This document shows, piece by piece, positions 18,848-30,757 of a stretch of 64,000 bases of DNA. Both the position numbers and the translations under genes were made by a program. Positions within the stretch are counted from its first letter, which is position 1, and each line of letters starts with the position of its first letter. The stretch comes from Chondrus crispus (Eukaryota; Rhodophyta; Florideophyceae; Gigartinales; Gigartinaceae): assembly GCF_000350225.1 (NCBI RefSeq), contig NW_005178988.1, forward strand, positions 113,521 through 177,520, given 5' to 3'. Below the pieces are notes generated by a model. That model was given only the letters and a program-made list of their open reading frames with translations. It did not search any database and was not told the DNA's origin.

Positions 18848-20504
18848 TCAATTTGACCTCATCAACTGCACCGATCTGGGTATCCGCCTCGCTCTTCCCA
18901 AAAAGCTGCCACAAAAGTCTTCTCAGATCGATTAGCTGACTTATTCGATTTTCAGGTCAGGCCAGGCAGTAGCGATGTGAAACAACTTCCCACTCGCACA
19001 TGTTCACTTGACTCTGTACACGTGGATATAGTTCACGCTTCTCCCCAGTTGGAAAGATCACAAAGCCCATGGCCCGCCCCGGAAGGGCAAGAATGGTCGT
19101 TTCCATCGACTCACCCACAACTGCCCGCCCGCCCATCGTCCCACCACACGAATCAATGACGCCATATCCTTGCCGACGTCATCAGCTCCAAGTGGGCGCA
19201 CGCCATAGGCCCCTTGCAATTTTCAAAAAACGCAAACCCTCCAACCTGGTGGCATCCACGTCAGCGTTCTGGTGCCCCTGCCACAGTACCGGTCCGGTCC
19301 GGTCCGGTCTGGACCGGACCGGCTCCGGACCGGACCACGCCCGCGGCCCGAGTCTGTTATTTCCGTGGAATTAGTTCTGGCTATTGACTGACGCCATCAT
19401 CGTTGTCCGTGCCATCGTGAGGCACATCAGGTCGTGGGCCCGATGCGCCCCCCGTCCTGTGGCCGCCGACGAGGGGTGCATGCGTGGCCGTCGCGTCCGG
19501 CACACGCATGCACGACGTGTGCACACCACCGCCCGCCAAACCTATCAACGTCCAGCGCGGCTTCCAAACACCGCCACCCTAAGATCAACTTTTTTTTGCC
19601 CTCTCTGAAACCCAAACGCACGTGGAAGACAAGGAACATTCCCGCCCTGCTCGTCATTCCCGCCCTGCTCGTCATCCCCGCAGAATCGGACAGAGGCTGT
19701 CTCCTGCCCGCTGAGCTTGGTTGCCTTTTTTGTACAGTATTACAGTCGGCACGACAACTTATGGCCTAATGCCGCAACGCATGAAGCATTGGTGCTGGTA
19801 GACTTAACAAGTGACGAGTAGGACAGAGTCCTGTTTCATCAATCTTAATAGCAGAGTGCTGCACTGTACGCAGTGTAAAGGCTATCTTCTTTGTGGCACA
19901 GATTGACGCATTATTCTATCGCCACGACGCTCCGAAAGGGTCGTTGACCCGTTTTGCAGCAGTCCTCATATTGTCACTGCTGGTGTAGATGCCGCGGTGA
20001 CCGAGGAAGCCAAGATACGTGCAATGAGGTCGCGCCAGCAGCAATTGCGAGCAGTGCTCCGTCTAAGTCATCTAGTTCACGGGGATGATTCCTGCCTCAC
20101 TGTTTATTCTTCCATGCTTGCCAAGCATAAACAACAGCGATCGTCCCACGCTCCGTGCCAGGTGCACTACTCCAGTGTATTGTTCCCCTCCCCCGTGGTC
20201 AAGTCCTGACCAAACAGCGTAACAAAACTTCGTGTTCGTCGAAATTGCATCGCAATCGCACAGGAAGAAGACAAACTAATGGAGGCTCTTCCGCTCACGT
20301 CCACAGAATGCATCGGCTCAGCACTGAATACGCAATAAAACAAAGGCCAGACAATTTAAAAGGGTTTCGCAACGAGTTGCATATATGCTTTACTTAATGC
20401 GCTACTGTGCATCTGACAGTCAAACCCACACGTTCCCAGTCTTATTTTCTAGTTAGCAACACAGTTGCTCAGAGCGAATGTCTTTCAAGTCACGCTCAGG
20501 CCAC
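18848..20504. other. Intergenic DNA downstream of the bZIP gene
   Basis: About 1.65 kb with no supportable gene. It includes a CCGGT dyad cluster at 19289-19336, a two-copy tandem repeat of attcccgccctgctcgtc near 19638-19675, and AT-richer sequence near 20200-20450 that probably holds the 3' untranslated region of the bZIP gene. Confidence 0.5.
19289..19336. repeat. CCGGT/ACCGG direct and inverted repeat cluster
   Basis: Tandem ccggt units (four) are followed by their complement around a central gtctggac, giving a strong potential hairpin. No coding role is seen. Confidence 0.7.
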
Positions 20505-21830
20505 CTATGGATATGATTCACGGCCTGCTTCTGCAGCTCCGGCGGGGCCACTGCGCTTGCGGACGACCTCTTCCAGATGCACGAGATGCTTACGAAGTTC
20601 CGAGTGCTGCACCTGCATGGCGCTGAGATCATTCGCAAGCTTCACTCGCTGCTTCTCGGCATTTACAAGTTGCTCTTCGAGAAGCTTGACATATTCTCTG
20701 CGTCTCACCCTTGATACTGCTGCGCTCTCACGATTTAACGCCAGCCGTCGGAGGTACCTTTTCTTCCTGAGATCCTCTGTGGAGAGCTTGGAGTCTTCGT
20801 CAGTCGTCTTCTCTGGTTTTTCCTCCTCGATGGGCCCCGGCCTCTTCCTCTTGCGGTTTTTGGCGAATGTCTCCGCCTTCATCCGAGCGCGAACCTGTGC
20901 TTCATGCACAGCTGAGGAGACAACACCAGACCCTAGAACCGAGCGATGGCCAGTGCTAGGCATGACAGGAGGTGAGTCCTTCTTCTCCGACTCCTGCTCA
21001 GCCATACCCCCTGGTCTGGGGAGGGGCGCAATCATGGGCTCTACCCGCGGAGTCTGTGGGGCTGGCTGAGGTGCCTGCGGATGCTGATTCGGGGGCAAAA
21101 CTGAATAGCCGCCGTAGCTTTGTTGCTGTGGGGCCGAGACGTGCTGGAGCGGCTGAGACATGTGTTGCTGTTGTTGTGGAGCGGTAGTGTATGACATCTG
21201 CTGTTGTGGGATGATTGGATGATGCTGCTGAGGTTGAGACATGTGTGACATTTGCTGGACCGGCATGAGCGGGGGCGGGTGCGGCGCGCCCTGACGAGCG
21301 TAGTGGGTGGGGTATGCCATTGAAGAAGGTTGAGGAGTGGGGTTCTTCTGCTCGACCTGTGAGCGAGACGTGTGAACCGCGGATGGTGACGCGGATGGCG
21401 GTTGCGGCGGGCGAAGTGAAGGTCGCTGCTGCGGCGGGGGAGTCGGGTTCGGTGGTCGCTTGATGCCCGGCGGGTTCGGGGAGTGTGTCTTGACAGAAGA
21501 GAAAGGGTAGGCGGGGACGTTGAAGAGGTCGGAGAGCGACGTGGATGTGTGGGGCGGGTTGTCGACGACGCCTGCAATCTCACCAGAGACTCCCGGAGAG
21601 ACGAGCGGAGGAAACGGTGGAGTGAGGCCGGTGCTGATGGCCGGGGTGCTTGAACGGAAAGTACTGTTTGCAGAAGCTGAAGCTGAGGCAGATAGAGGAT
21701 TTTTCCACTCTGCCTGGACGGGCAACGGGTCAAGGGTTTGAAACTTGAGAGGAGATGGTGTTGGGACCCAGTTTGGCTGTCCGGGCATGCCGATGGAGGT
21801 ATCAAGGCCGACTGACATTTTCTGGTCCAT
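20505..21830 (-). CDS. bZIP transcription factor
   Basis: 441 residues from ATG 21830 (MDQKMSVGLD) to the stop at 20505, no intron. The C-terminal basic region has the N-x7-R signature (NRESAAVSR), and the first zipper leucine follows at the canonical x9 spacing. Heptad d positions read L, A, L, M, L, L, so the zipper is about five heptads and slightly weakened by the Ala. A basic KNRKRKRPGP stretch before it may be a nuclear localisation signal. The N-terminal two thirds is Pro/Gln/Ser-rich with Gln runs, typical of an activation domain. It should bind DNA as a dimer in the nucleus; target site and pathway cannot be told. The frame stays open upstream across an assembly gap, but that part is low-complexity and has no convincing start. 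Confidence 0.93.
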   Translation of the reverse strand: MDQKMSVGLDTSIGMPGQPNWVPTPSPLKFQTLDPLPVQAEWKNPLSASASASANSTFRSSTPAISTGLTPPFPPLVSPGVSGEIAGVVDNPPHTSTSLSDLFNVPAYPFSSVKTHSPNPPGIKRPPNPTPPPQQRPSLRPPQPPSASPSAVHTSRSQVEQKNPTPQPSSMAYPTHYARQGAPHPPPLMPVQQMSHMSQPQQHHPIIPQQQMSYTTAPQQQQHMSQPLQHVSAPQQQSYGGYSVLPPNQHPQAPQPAPQTPRVEPMIAPLPRPGGMAEQESEKKDSPPVMPSTGHRSVLGSGVVSSAVHEAQVRARMKAETFAKNRKRKRPGPIEEEKPEKTTDEDSKLSTEDLRKKRYLRRLALNRESAAVSRVRRREYVKLLEEQLVNAEKQRVKLANDLSAMQVQHSELRKHLVHLEEVVRKRSGPAGAAEAGRESYP

Positions 21831-22087
21831 CGGAGGAGGGAGACGGGAGTGGCGCGGTGATGAGGAGATGATGTTTATAGTGATGAGATGAGTAGGTAGT
21901 GGTGCTGTTGACGAGCGGGCGGTAGGCAAGGATGATACACGTCGTGGCGGGGCGTTAAGCTTGTGACGAAGAGCGAAGGGGAGCGCGGCAGCAAAAGGGA
22001 GGTGTGGACGAGAGACCGGGATGGTGACCGTGCGGGCAAGATGGGGCGCGTGCCAGCGATGCAGGCGGGGTGACGGGGGGCGGGCGG

Positions 22088-22187
22088 NNNNNNNNNNNNN
22101 NNNNNNNNNNNNNNNNNNNNNNNNNNNNNNNNNNNNNNNNNNNNNNNNNNNNNNNNNNNNNNNNNNNNNNNNNNNNNNNNNNNNNNN
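22088..22187. other. Assembly gap (100 N) beside a G homopolymer
   Basis: Exactly 100 undetermined bases, followed by about 23 G (22188-22210) and preceded by gggg-rich sequence. The size is a convention, so the real length is unknown. The gap sits about 260 bp upstream of the bZIP start codon and may hide promoter sequence. Confidence 0.98.
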
Positions 22188-22210
22188 GGGGGGGGGGGGG
22201 GGGGGGGGGG

Positions 22211-24467
22211 CGACGGAAACGTGCTGCGTTGGCAAAGGGGGTAGCGAGGGGGCAGGCAGGATGTGCGGGGATGTTCGGGATGGGTTTTTATGTGCGCAAC
22301 ATGCCAGCAAGGGGCGGCGTGGGCCGGCATTGCTGTGTCGACCCAAGCCGGTCTTCTTTCCACGCGCATTTAGGGTTGCGGCGGACCGCTGACGACGCCG
22401 GCGCTGTAATGTGCGTGCGTGGCGAAATTTCCCGACAGCAAGGTCAACTACGCGGTCCTCGTGCGCGGGCCACGCGTGGCGCGCGGCCCGCCCGCTTGCA
22501 TCACTGGCCCCGCCACAGACTGGCCGACCCCAACTCCCCCCCCTGCCCGACAGCAAGGTCCACTGCGTAGCCCCACGCGATTTTCTCACCCGATGCGCCT
22601 CCTCCAGCAGTACACCCCCTACTCGGTCCCCTGTCATGCGCCGTGTCGCCCCGGAGCGCTAACTCTCTGATCTCAGAGAGTTTCAAGAATCTCTTGCTTG
22701 AGAATTTGGACCGGGGACGGCCCCTGTCGGCCCACGATTTCACTGTAGGCGGCCCGCTCGGGGCCCTTCTGACAGCAACCCAGCAAGTCATCACAGACTA
22801 ACCGTGTTTCCATTTTTGAATTTTTCCGCCCTTTCCTCCCGGACTGGGTTCCACCCAATCACCTCATTTCTCACATTCAGAAGTAGATACAGTCTGGCAT
22901 GAGAAATATGTCGACCTACCATATTCCGTTTTTTTCCCGCCTGCAGTTTGCAACAAACTTTCTCGCATTCCAACCTCTATCATCACCTACTGTATGCTGT
23001 AGTGTTCAAGTACAGTGCAGCATCACATTTCCCCGCCTTCATCATTTTATACCCAACTCCGCGCAACTCAAATTACGCTTTCCAACGCCTCACTAAATGT
23101 GATATCGTGCTTGAAACCAAGCCATAACCCACTATGTCAAGTTGACATCGCTATTGAATCCATCTTGCGCATTCTGCCAACAAAAGTACCGAGTGGTACA
23201 TCACCCCTTCCCATTTTGGCCCTCATCTCTGCCAGCAGGTCGAGTCTCGACATGTAATCTCAAAGCCGTATCTCCGCCATCCCTCCGTCTTCCCTCCCAC
23301 CACCCACTTCTCTTCACGAAACCCGATACAGATACTATCCGACCACTCTCCCGACCATATCAATCCCACAGTGCTGCTCTGACACTCCCCTACAGTATTC
23401 TTTCCTCCCCTGCATCGCACCCTGTTCAACAGACCTGAGACCTACGAGAAAACAAAGCAGCGTGACGTGCGGCACAGAACTCCCATCCTCGTTACCCTTC
23501 ACGATATCACACATACCCTAAACTTTACTCACTTCCGTCAACGCGTGCCCTATCCAAATACAGTACAGGGGCGCCTCGACCGCCCTTGTGACGCACCAGA
23601 GCCTCCGGAGAGCCGCGGCACTACAGCCCCATGCACCTTTTTTACTTTCTCCGTTCAATCATGTCAAAAGGCAACAATTTTTCTATCCTCGTTGTCCATT
23701 CTAGTACTGTACCTTTCCTGCACTCGCGTTATGCGCCAACGCGCCAGTCACTGTCCTACGCCGTAGCTTTCCAGTTTCTCATTCTCGCCCAACTACAGTA
23801 CAGTATTCTTCTCTCGCCCTCTGTTTACGTACACAAAGAGGTTTCTTGCATTGCTGCCCTTGTCTACAGTATATACAGTATCCGAACAACGCCTAATTCA
23901 ATTGGAATGAGGCATCCAAGACCTGTTCCGTTTGTTCATCCGCCATTCCGCAACTTTCGCCCCTCCTCTACGACGCTTTTTCTCAAACACGCCTGATATT
24001 CGCACCTTTCTGCTTGCTGTTGACAGCAAGCGACCTGACATCAGGTCTGCTCGCTTCTTTTGTACTACGTACAGAATGATGTGGTAAAGCTTTGGCATTT
24101 CACAATTATTTCAACTTAAAAATCGGATTGAACATTCGTTTTACCACTAATATTGTACTCACCCGCTTCTTCCTTTCAAAGTGTCAGCATTCATCTGCAC
24201 GGGGAAGCCTTTGTTACTGCCCATTTGGGTTGTGCGTACGGATGATGTGCTACCTTTCGTTTCTCTCACCATTTTCCGAAAGACTACCACCGCAACCAGA
24301 TTCCACACTTTCTAAACAGGCTGATATCTCCTTTATATTCCCCGGGCCAAGTTGGAGCATATGATACGACATTCAGTCCACACACGGAACGTAGAGCACA
24401 ATACCGCACTGTCCTGAATATTAAAGCGAGAGCTCGCGATTCGTCAAGATTCACAAGAGTCTACAAG
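22211..24467. other. Intergenic DNA upstream of the bZIP gene
   Basis: No supportable gene. The GC-rich part to about 22750 contains two copies of ccgacagcaaggtc (22432, 22546). From 22800 it is AT-rich with many ACAGTA/TACTGT words, and no long reading frame. Short ORFs here lack any protein-like pattern. Confidence 0.5.
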
Positions 24468-24526
24468 CGCTTGCACGAAGAAAAGCACTCTATGTAGTAC
24501 ATAGAGTGCTTTTCTTCGTGCAAGCG
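24468..24526. repeat. Perfect 59-bp palindrome
   Basis: Two 29-bp arms with a single central base (24497), for example cttgcacgaagaaaagcact and its exact complement. Confidence 0.95.
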
Positions 24527-24527
24527 A

Positions 24528-24578
24528 TTGATTCTGGGCACGTCACTACATACTATGTAGTGACGTGCCCCGAATCAA
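24528..24578. repeat. Second, adjacent palindrome
   Basis: It starts right beside the previous palindrome. The core arms are gggcacgtcactacata (24536-24552) and the complement (24554-24570), extended outward with one mismatch to about 25 bp each. Confidence 0.9.
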
Positions 24579-24838
24579 AACGTGTTCAGGCAGGCTGTGA
24601 TTCGCACTTTTTAATGGAATTCTTCGAATCATTGCATTCCGAGAGTAGTGCAACTTTTTGCTCACGAAACACTGGTGTGACCCTTACACCGAAACTCTAC
24701 TTTGAAAGCTATGGGTCCAGGCCCTTGGTTCAAAAGGAAAAATCAAATCTCTGTTCTGTAAACCAACTGCACGCAGCAGTGAAAATAATACTGTTTGCGT
24801 AGCCGTCTGTTCTACAGAGCATGTTGCTGTGCCTCGCA

Positions 24839-25287
24839 TTACTCCTCAGTGGGGTTTACTTTGTTTTTTTGCGGGGGATCAAACACTGCCTCAGGAAACA
24901 TTTCTGAGAAGGAGATAACGTCCCTCCACTGCTTCCCAATGGCCTCGCCAAACTCTTTTAAACTGACCTGTTCTAAACAAGCGCGATTTATCTGCCGAAG
25001 ATACTGCACACAAGAACAGCTGCGTTGAGTCTCCTTTTTACTTCAATAGCTATTTGTGGAAATGCTGTCTCATATACCGTAACAAATATTAAGAAAACAA
25101 GAGCGCGTTGAGTTGCACAAACACGCCGCACGGATGCGTCGTTTAGATATGCACCCATAAATCCCATAAAATCGATGGAACAATATTTCTTCAGAGAACA
25201 TGCATTTCTTTGGCTGTGAGTCCGCATCGTGTTTATGTCGGTATCCATTGTTGCCGCCAGGCTATTCATGTCGCCAAGTTCTTTCAT
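24839..25287 (-). CDS. Possible two-exon gene, unknown product
   Basis: Proposed model: exon 1 from ATG 25287 to 25078, a 74-bp intron 25077-25004 with GTATATG at the donor and TTGTGTGCAG at the acceptor, and exon 2 from 25003 to TAA 24839-24841. Phase 0 is kept across the junction and exon 2 is exactly 54 codons. The product would be 124 residues; exon 1 ends in a hydrophobic stretch (ALVFLIFVT) and exon 2 reads like a structured helical segment (LKEFGEAIGKQWRDV). No family is recognised. The evidence is splice signals plus protein-like exon 2; a chance combination is possible. Confidence 0.35.
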
Positions 25288-25938
25288 CGTGCGGAAATAG
25301 CATCAAGTCAATTGACTGCGACCGTTCTCTTATCAACGTCAGCACGCGGCATAGGATAGAACCGCTGAGATTTTTCCACGTCATGTACTTTCCCATTTTT
25401 CCACGCCTTCTAGAGAAGTTGAGATGCATACTGCCCTGTATGCCCTGAACTTTGCATCAGTTCTATACGACTTCTTTCCACATTCGATCAGCCCCTAGTC
25501 CGTGAGCTGAGTTAATCAAAATTAGGGAAGATCAGCCATTAAACTCTTCGAGATATTTGCGGTGTTTCGATTCCTCGAGCGACCACCATTGCGTTTACGT
25601 ATAGTGAAGTACTGTACCCTTGGTACTGTATGTGCTCTCCGAAAGTGCACCCCGGCTGGTCTCGTTGAATAACCAGGCAAAGCAGCAATGTAGAGGAGTT
25701 CTGGGCTATGCTTCTTAAGAGTCATATAAAAAAAAGGAAGAACACGCCCGTGATGCGTTGCATAAGGCCACCATTGAGGCTTTCGAATTGGGAACGGTTC
25801 AAAGACTTCACTTGTGACACTTGATGCGCAAGATCACCGGTCAGGGTCCCCCGACAGAGAATCGTGGTTACAACTTGGAAGCAATTAATTATCGTCAAGA
25901 GTGGATTAGAAGCAAATAGAAGCTCTAGTTGTTGACAA

Positions 25939-25994
25939 CAATCACGCCGCAGAGACCATCCATGACATCATGGATGGTCTCTGCGGCGTGATTG
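25939..25994. repeat. Perfect 56-bp palindrome
   Basis: Arms of 27 bp with a 2-base centre (ca, 25966-25967); the inner part is gaccatccatga / tcatggatggtc. Confidence 0.95.
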
Positions 25995-26181
25995 GGTGCC
26001 ATAGGGCGTCAAACTTTGGAATGTAAGCGCAAGCAATAATGCAGTATTGAAATCATCACGCATTATGAAGGTGCGAAAACCTTGTCAGCACAACCAGACA
26101 ATCTTGTCCTGGAGAGCGGTGAGCGTCGAGATTGAGGTTTTCTCATGCCGCGCAATACAGCAGTGAAGCTCTGTTCTGTGC

Positions 26182-26212
26182 AAACCGTGGTTTATAGTAT
26201 AAACCACGGTTT
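26182..26212. repeat. Perfect 31-bp palindrome
   Basis: Arms of 15 bp (aaaccgtggtttata and complement) with one central base. Confidence 0.9.
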
Positions 26213-26484
26213 AGTTATAAACTTTATACTTGCGAGAAGGAACTTCGCGCGTGTTGAATCTTTCCAGCACACTGGCGGCCGCTCGAGCACACACAAATCC
26301 GTCCTCATCAATCGAATACCGTGTAACGGAAACAGTGGCAACTCAAATTGTATAACAATCAACTAGCAACTATTTATGATTACAATTCGAGTGAGTGAGG
26401 CGCATCAGTGGCACGCACTGTACGAGCACAAAGAAAAAGCACAGCAATGGGACTAACAGTTTGCTTTCCAACGTGAAGTGAGGG

Positions 26485-27023
26485 CCATTCCATTCATCGT
26501 GATTGGCAATCACGCAATCACGCAATCATGTCAATAAATGGTGCCTGCTCCCTTGTGGTTGGTTGTTTATATTACGTTTCCTAAAAAATGGTCATGCTCA
26601 TTAAAGAAATAAACAATCGACTTAAAATTAATCTTGTGCTCCAACTTTCTGTAATGCTCCTTGCAATTCTAAAAGATTTAAACCCCATTCAAATATTCGT
26701 ACATTTCGAAATGATAATCAACGCGCTGCTTGTGCAACCCAGGGTTGCACATGTGGGAAAGCCAGAAAGCCGGATCTACTCTCTTTGCCGTGCCATCATT
26801 ACCTCCTTTAAAACCTTTGCCCTTCGTTTTTCCAGAGTGCCAAACGTGAAATGGAATGAAGCGAGAAGTGCGTTAACACATGCACATGCAAAGCCGTGGA
26901 AATGTGCTTACAGCTACAAGTAGCACACGTTGGAGAAAGGAACGATGCAGAACGGCGTTAAATTAATGTTGTGATGGCGTGATTGCGTGATTGCACCATT
27001 GCCAATGACGATGAATGGAATGG
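26485..27023. mobile_element. MITE-like inverted-repeat segment (539 bp)
   Basis: The outer 40-45 bp are inverted: left ccattccattcatcgtgatt at 26485, right its near complement ending ggaatgg at 27023. Both ends also carry cgtgattgcgtgattg-type repeats. The interior is AT-rich and non-coding. No clear target duplication was found, so the boundaries are approximate. Confidence 0.5.
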
Positions 27024-27165
27024 AACTGAGACTCTCTGTTGGTACGTACCTGGAAAAAAGGTAGACATAAGTGTTGCGTTTGCAACACATTGCATAGAGT
27101 GTAGATGGATGTGGACATCTATCATGTACACGAGGTATCCTTTGTTTGAATCTGTAGCCTTACTG
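26958..27165 (-). pseudogene. C-terminal part of an ORF interrupted by copia-type element B
   Basis: With element B and one target-duplication copy set aside, the frame entering from 34129 continues here (codons for KATDSNKGYLVYMIDVHIHL and onwards) without a stop to TAA 26958-26960. The last part lies in the inverted repeat of the neighbouring MITE-like segment, so only about 27025-27165 is likely original. No family is recognised. Confidence 0.35.
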
Positions 27166-27616
27166 TGTCCGGAGAACGACCGAAAGGGGCGGTTCGGAGG
27201 GGATTTTGGTGAAGGGTAAAAAGGTGGTAAATAGGGTTACCTTAAAGGGAGGGGGAAAAGCGGCAGGCTATCGCCTCAGAACCGCTACAGAGGGTGAGCA
27301 CGGTCAATGGACGGGGTTGTCGGGTTGATGGTTCAGGTGATCGATTGTGCTGAGGTCGAAGACGAGTAGCGTCTTCGACCTGGCTTTATAGTCCTATTGA
27401 CTCTACAACAAAAGTAGGCGCACTACCATGAAAGGGAGGTTGCGCCACCCACGAAATGTGTCTAAACGGTTACACCCTAAAACAGGTAGAATTGTCGGTG
27501 GCACGTCCTTGAGGGACTCTTTCGTTGATAGCTAAATGTAGTCTACATAGTCCCTGAATTGATATTGATAACAGAGAAATGTGATATCTACTGTAGTCTA
27601 GTCAATATGTCTAACA
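27166..27616 (-). repeat. 3' LTR of element B (451 bp)
   Basis: Starts TGTCCGGAG and ends TCTAACA in plus-strand reading. It matches the 33659-34128 copy along its length with about twenty differences, apart from a 19-bp unit present only in the other LTR. Confidence 0.93.
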
Positions 27617-27668
27617 CTCCCCAAACTTTTTCGTGACATATGTCATGTGTTCACGAATTGTGATTGAT

Positions 27669-29580
27669 TCACTGCTCGATAGGATGTGTAAGAATTGATC
27701 GTTGTATCATTTCCATCAGTATATCACTTTTCTTGACCTTGGCCAAAGAATCTGCGGGGTTGTGTTCGGAGCGAATGAAGCCTATGGCATGCAGTTCGTG
27801 TCTCTGGTATGCATCCTTAATAACTTTAACATCGATCATTAGTCGCCTTGCGGATGTTATCATTGCTTTTGTGATAACATCGAACAGAGATAGACTATCC
27901 GTAAGCATAACGATCGGAATGTCGATCGATGTCATGGCGTAAAGATCGCTTTTAATTGCGAAAGCCATATCGAAATCGTCAGCAAAGGCCATTGTTTCGC
28001 TTCCTAGGACAGATCTGGAAACACGTTTGGATTTGTGCGACGACCAGAACAATTGTTGGCAATTATCGTTTGCATCAGCAAGAAAATGATATATCCTAAC
28101 TGAGAAGATCCGTCAAGGTTGTTTTCGTATGATGCATCGGAATAGACTTGTAACCGAAGACTTTTGTGGTCCAACTTAGGGAATTTGAAGACCTGATCTG
28201 TACTGGTAAGGAGATGTTTTATCACAGAATTAAGTCCCTTACAGTGCTTCGTGGGGTCCGAGTTGAAGATGTCTTCAGTAACCAGAGCTGCCTGTGCAAT
28301 AGATCATGCAATATCCGGACCGGAATGAGTGGCCCAAGGGAGTCGGGCACGAAGTAAGCGAAAGTCTTTGAAAGAAGCTTCCTTACAGATGTTCTTAATC
28401 GTGGAGATATAGTGCTTCTGATGTACGTGAAATCCGTTAGGTGTGGATTAAATCTTAATGCCTGCAAATTGGACCTTGTCGTAGTTCCTCGGTCGACATT
28501 TGAATCTCCTTTCGACACACTTGGCCTGTTGACAAAACTCTTCAGTGCCGGCTTGTAGACAGTCATCAACATAAGTAGCACCTAGCCCAGTATGCTTCTC
28601 TCTAATTCGTTTGAAGAAGAAGGCGGCATCGGTTACACTGGCCTTCATCCCAAGGGTCCTTCTCTAGATGATGCCTTAACGTTCTACTCCAGTAGTCACC
28701 ACTATCGGCTAGTCCATACAACGGCTTGAGTAGTTTCAAGAGTTGATTAGAATCCAAGTCGAACTCAGATGATGGTTTAACATAGACATCACGGGAGAGC
28801 TCTTCCGTACTATGCAAATATGCCTGTGTGACATCTGTTGAGAAGAATCTAAAGTCAAAAAGAGCAGCAAGACCGACAAGTAGTTTGACGCTGCACTGTC
28901 GTGCTGTTGAGGTGTCGTGAACGAATGACCGTTTCATCTTGTCCTTTTGGCCTTTTACAACGTATCGGGCTGTCCATACTTCCTTGTTTGTTCCAGAGTC
29001 TTTAATGGCAAGGACGAATCGTCCATTTAAGATGTTTGCGTTGTCGGGAACTTCATCGCGAAGCATTACCTTCCAAGTACCTCTTTCGATCAGTCCTTCT
29101 ATTTCCTTTCGTTTAGCATTATCAAATTGTTGTGCACGAGGATCATTGGGGTGTATAACTTCAGTAAGAAGGACGTTATTGGGTGGATTTGAGGCTTTGC
29201 CACTACGGAACGGGGCAGTTTGCTGGGGGAGAATAGACTCGGGCGAAGCGTAGTATGGCTTGATTTGATAAGCGTTGAACGTTTGTCGATAAGTTCCTTC
29301 GCTGTTCTGAACAGTTATCAGTCGTCCGTGAACATTGCAAACAGGGAACAGACCAATCCATTGCTTCTCTTGCTCAGAGAAGACTAGAATCTCGTATCCA
29401 CGATTATACACACGATAGAAGGCTGGAGGGATGTTCCGATTCAGAGCAGCTAGTACACGTCGTTCTGCCATGACTGCGTTCATTTCCATCTGCGCTGTTG
29501 AAAGAATTTGCATTCTTTTCGCTGCAAAGGTATTTCTGTACTTATGATTGGGAAGCGCGGAACAATTCGGAAGACTAATA
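27669..29580 (-). pseudogene. Copia-type RT and RNase H of element B, broken
   Basis: Pieces in several frames together cover RT and RNase H. 29513-28602 holds the integrase-RT linker and N-terminal RT (LLKLLKPLYGLADSGDYW). After a frameshift near 28660, 28648-28448 holds the catalytic YVDD. 28225-28004 has VYSDASYENN and 28052-27669 has RSVLGSETMAF, LLTDS-like MLTDSLSLF and the final NPADSLAK, which are RNase H motifs. At least three frameshifts and a stop at 28448 make it non-functional. Confidence 0.88.
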
Positions 29581-30757
29581 GAGAAGGGACTAGACCGTTC
29601 TCTCCGATTGTGTCGTTCATTGCCTTGACTGCAATTTTGAGAAGAATGAACGGAGAAGCGTCCGGGAAGTCCGCTCGTACTTTTCTATAAATCCTTCGCA
29701 GCGGTCCGTGAAGACGTTCTCCAATACCTTACGACGAGTGGGCTTTTACAGCAGATCTGCGAAGTTGAATTCCAGCTTGTGCAGTTATCTCGCGCCATCG
29801 ATCAGATGTGAATGGGGATCCTTGGTCAACGCGAAGTCTATTTGGAAGGCCAGTATACAAGGTACACCAGGCTTCGACGAAGGCTAGCCAAATACCTTCA
29901 ACGCTTTGGCCATAAGTGGCGCCATGAGCGTCTAGAGAGATGGCTGACGAGAATCTGGTGGCTGTGTCGATGACGTGAAGTACTGCTTTTTCATCTAGAA
30001 ACATCAGGTCAATGGACAATTCGTCGCCGAACTTTAAATCCTGTTCATTGGGTAGCGATACTTTAAAACGCACAGGAGTGGGGCCAAGGCGTTGACAGGT
30101 GTCACAAGCAGCTTGCAGAGACTCGAGAAACTGCTTTGTGGCCTCATCAGCCACAAAAGGGCGTGCCAAGCGAAGCAGATTCATGAGTTTCTCTGATGTG
30201 GTATGGGAAAAACCGCGATGAAGCTTGGTCAGTTCAGCTTTGGTGAAGTGCTTTTTGGAGGAATGATCCCACTCCAGATAGATGTCACCCAGCTTGCGCC
30301 GAAGGGGTATGTCAAGACCAAGCTTATGCGATCGGAGCATGTTGTTGACGCTATCAATGAACATATGGTACTTGTCCAAGAGGTCAAGTCCAATAAAAAA
30401 GGGGACATTGGCCTTGACAATGTCAACCTGTTCGCGAATTAAGTAACCATCAGCAATGGAAATGGATATGGTTCCAAGTGAAGCTTGGGAGTCATTACCG
30501 AACCTGAAGTGTATCGGGCTCGGCTTGGGCTTGAATTTGGTGCCAGTGAATCGACAGTAGGCTTTGGCTTGAGCGAGGCCAACGACAGATCGCTGGGCAC
30601 CAGTGTCAATACAAGCTCCATCCCACTTGGGCCCGTGGTTGGTCGTCCTAGCTTGTGCAGGACGATGGTCCCGGATGGTGTGGTAGATTTTGAATTTACA
30701 CCGCTTCTTTCCGCAGACAGTGTCAAAGGAATTTGTTTTACTTTGTGGGTGTTGACT
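29581..30757 (-). pseudogene. Copia-type protease-integrase of element B, broken
   Basis: The protease frame opens after a stop near 30757 and lies -1 to gag. It contains ACIDTGAQRSVVG, the aspartic protease active site, near 30580-30610. It continues into the integrase with a zinc module (LHRGFSH...CDTCQ) and catalytic Asp residues in LSIDLMFLD and RVDQGSPF. A TAA at 29729-29731 falls where element D encodes leucine (KAHSS / AYSSLGIG). Integrase homology continues beyond it to about 29580 and then changes frame. Confidence 0.88.

Noticed and set aside
20407..21069. 220-codon plus-strand ORF opposite the bZIP gene
   Set aside because: It is a shadow of the bZIP frame, which has clear motif support.
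22021..22637. ORFs crossing the run of N upstream of the bZIP gene
   Set aside because: They are held open by unknown bases and low-complexity G/C runs; the bZIP protein starts convincingly at 21830.
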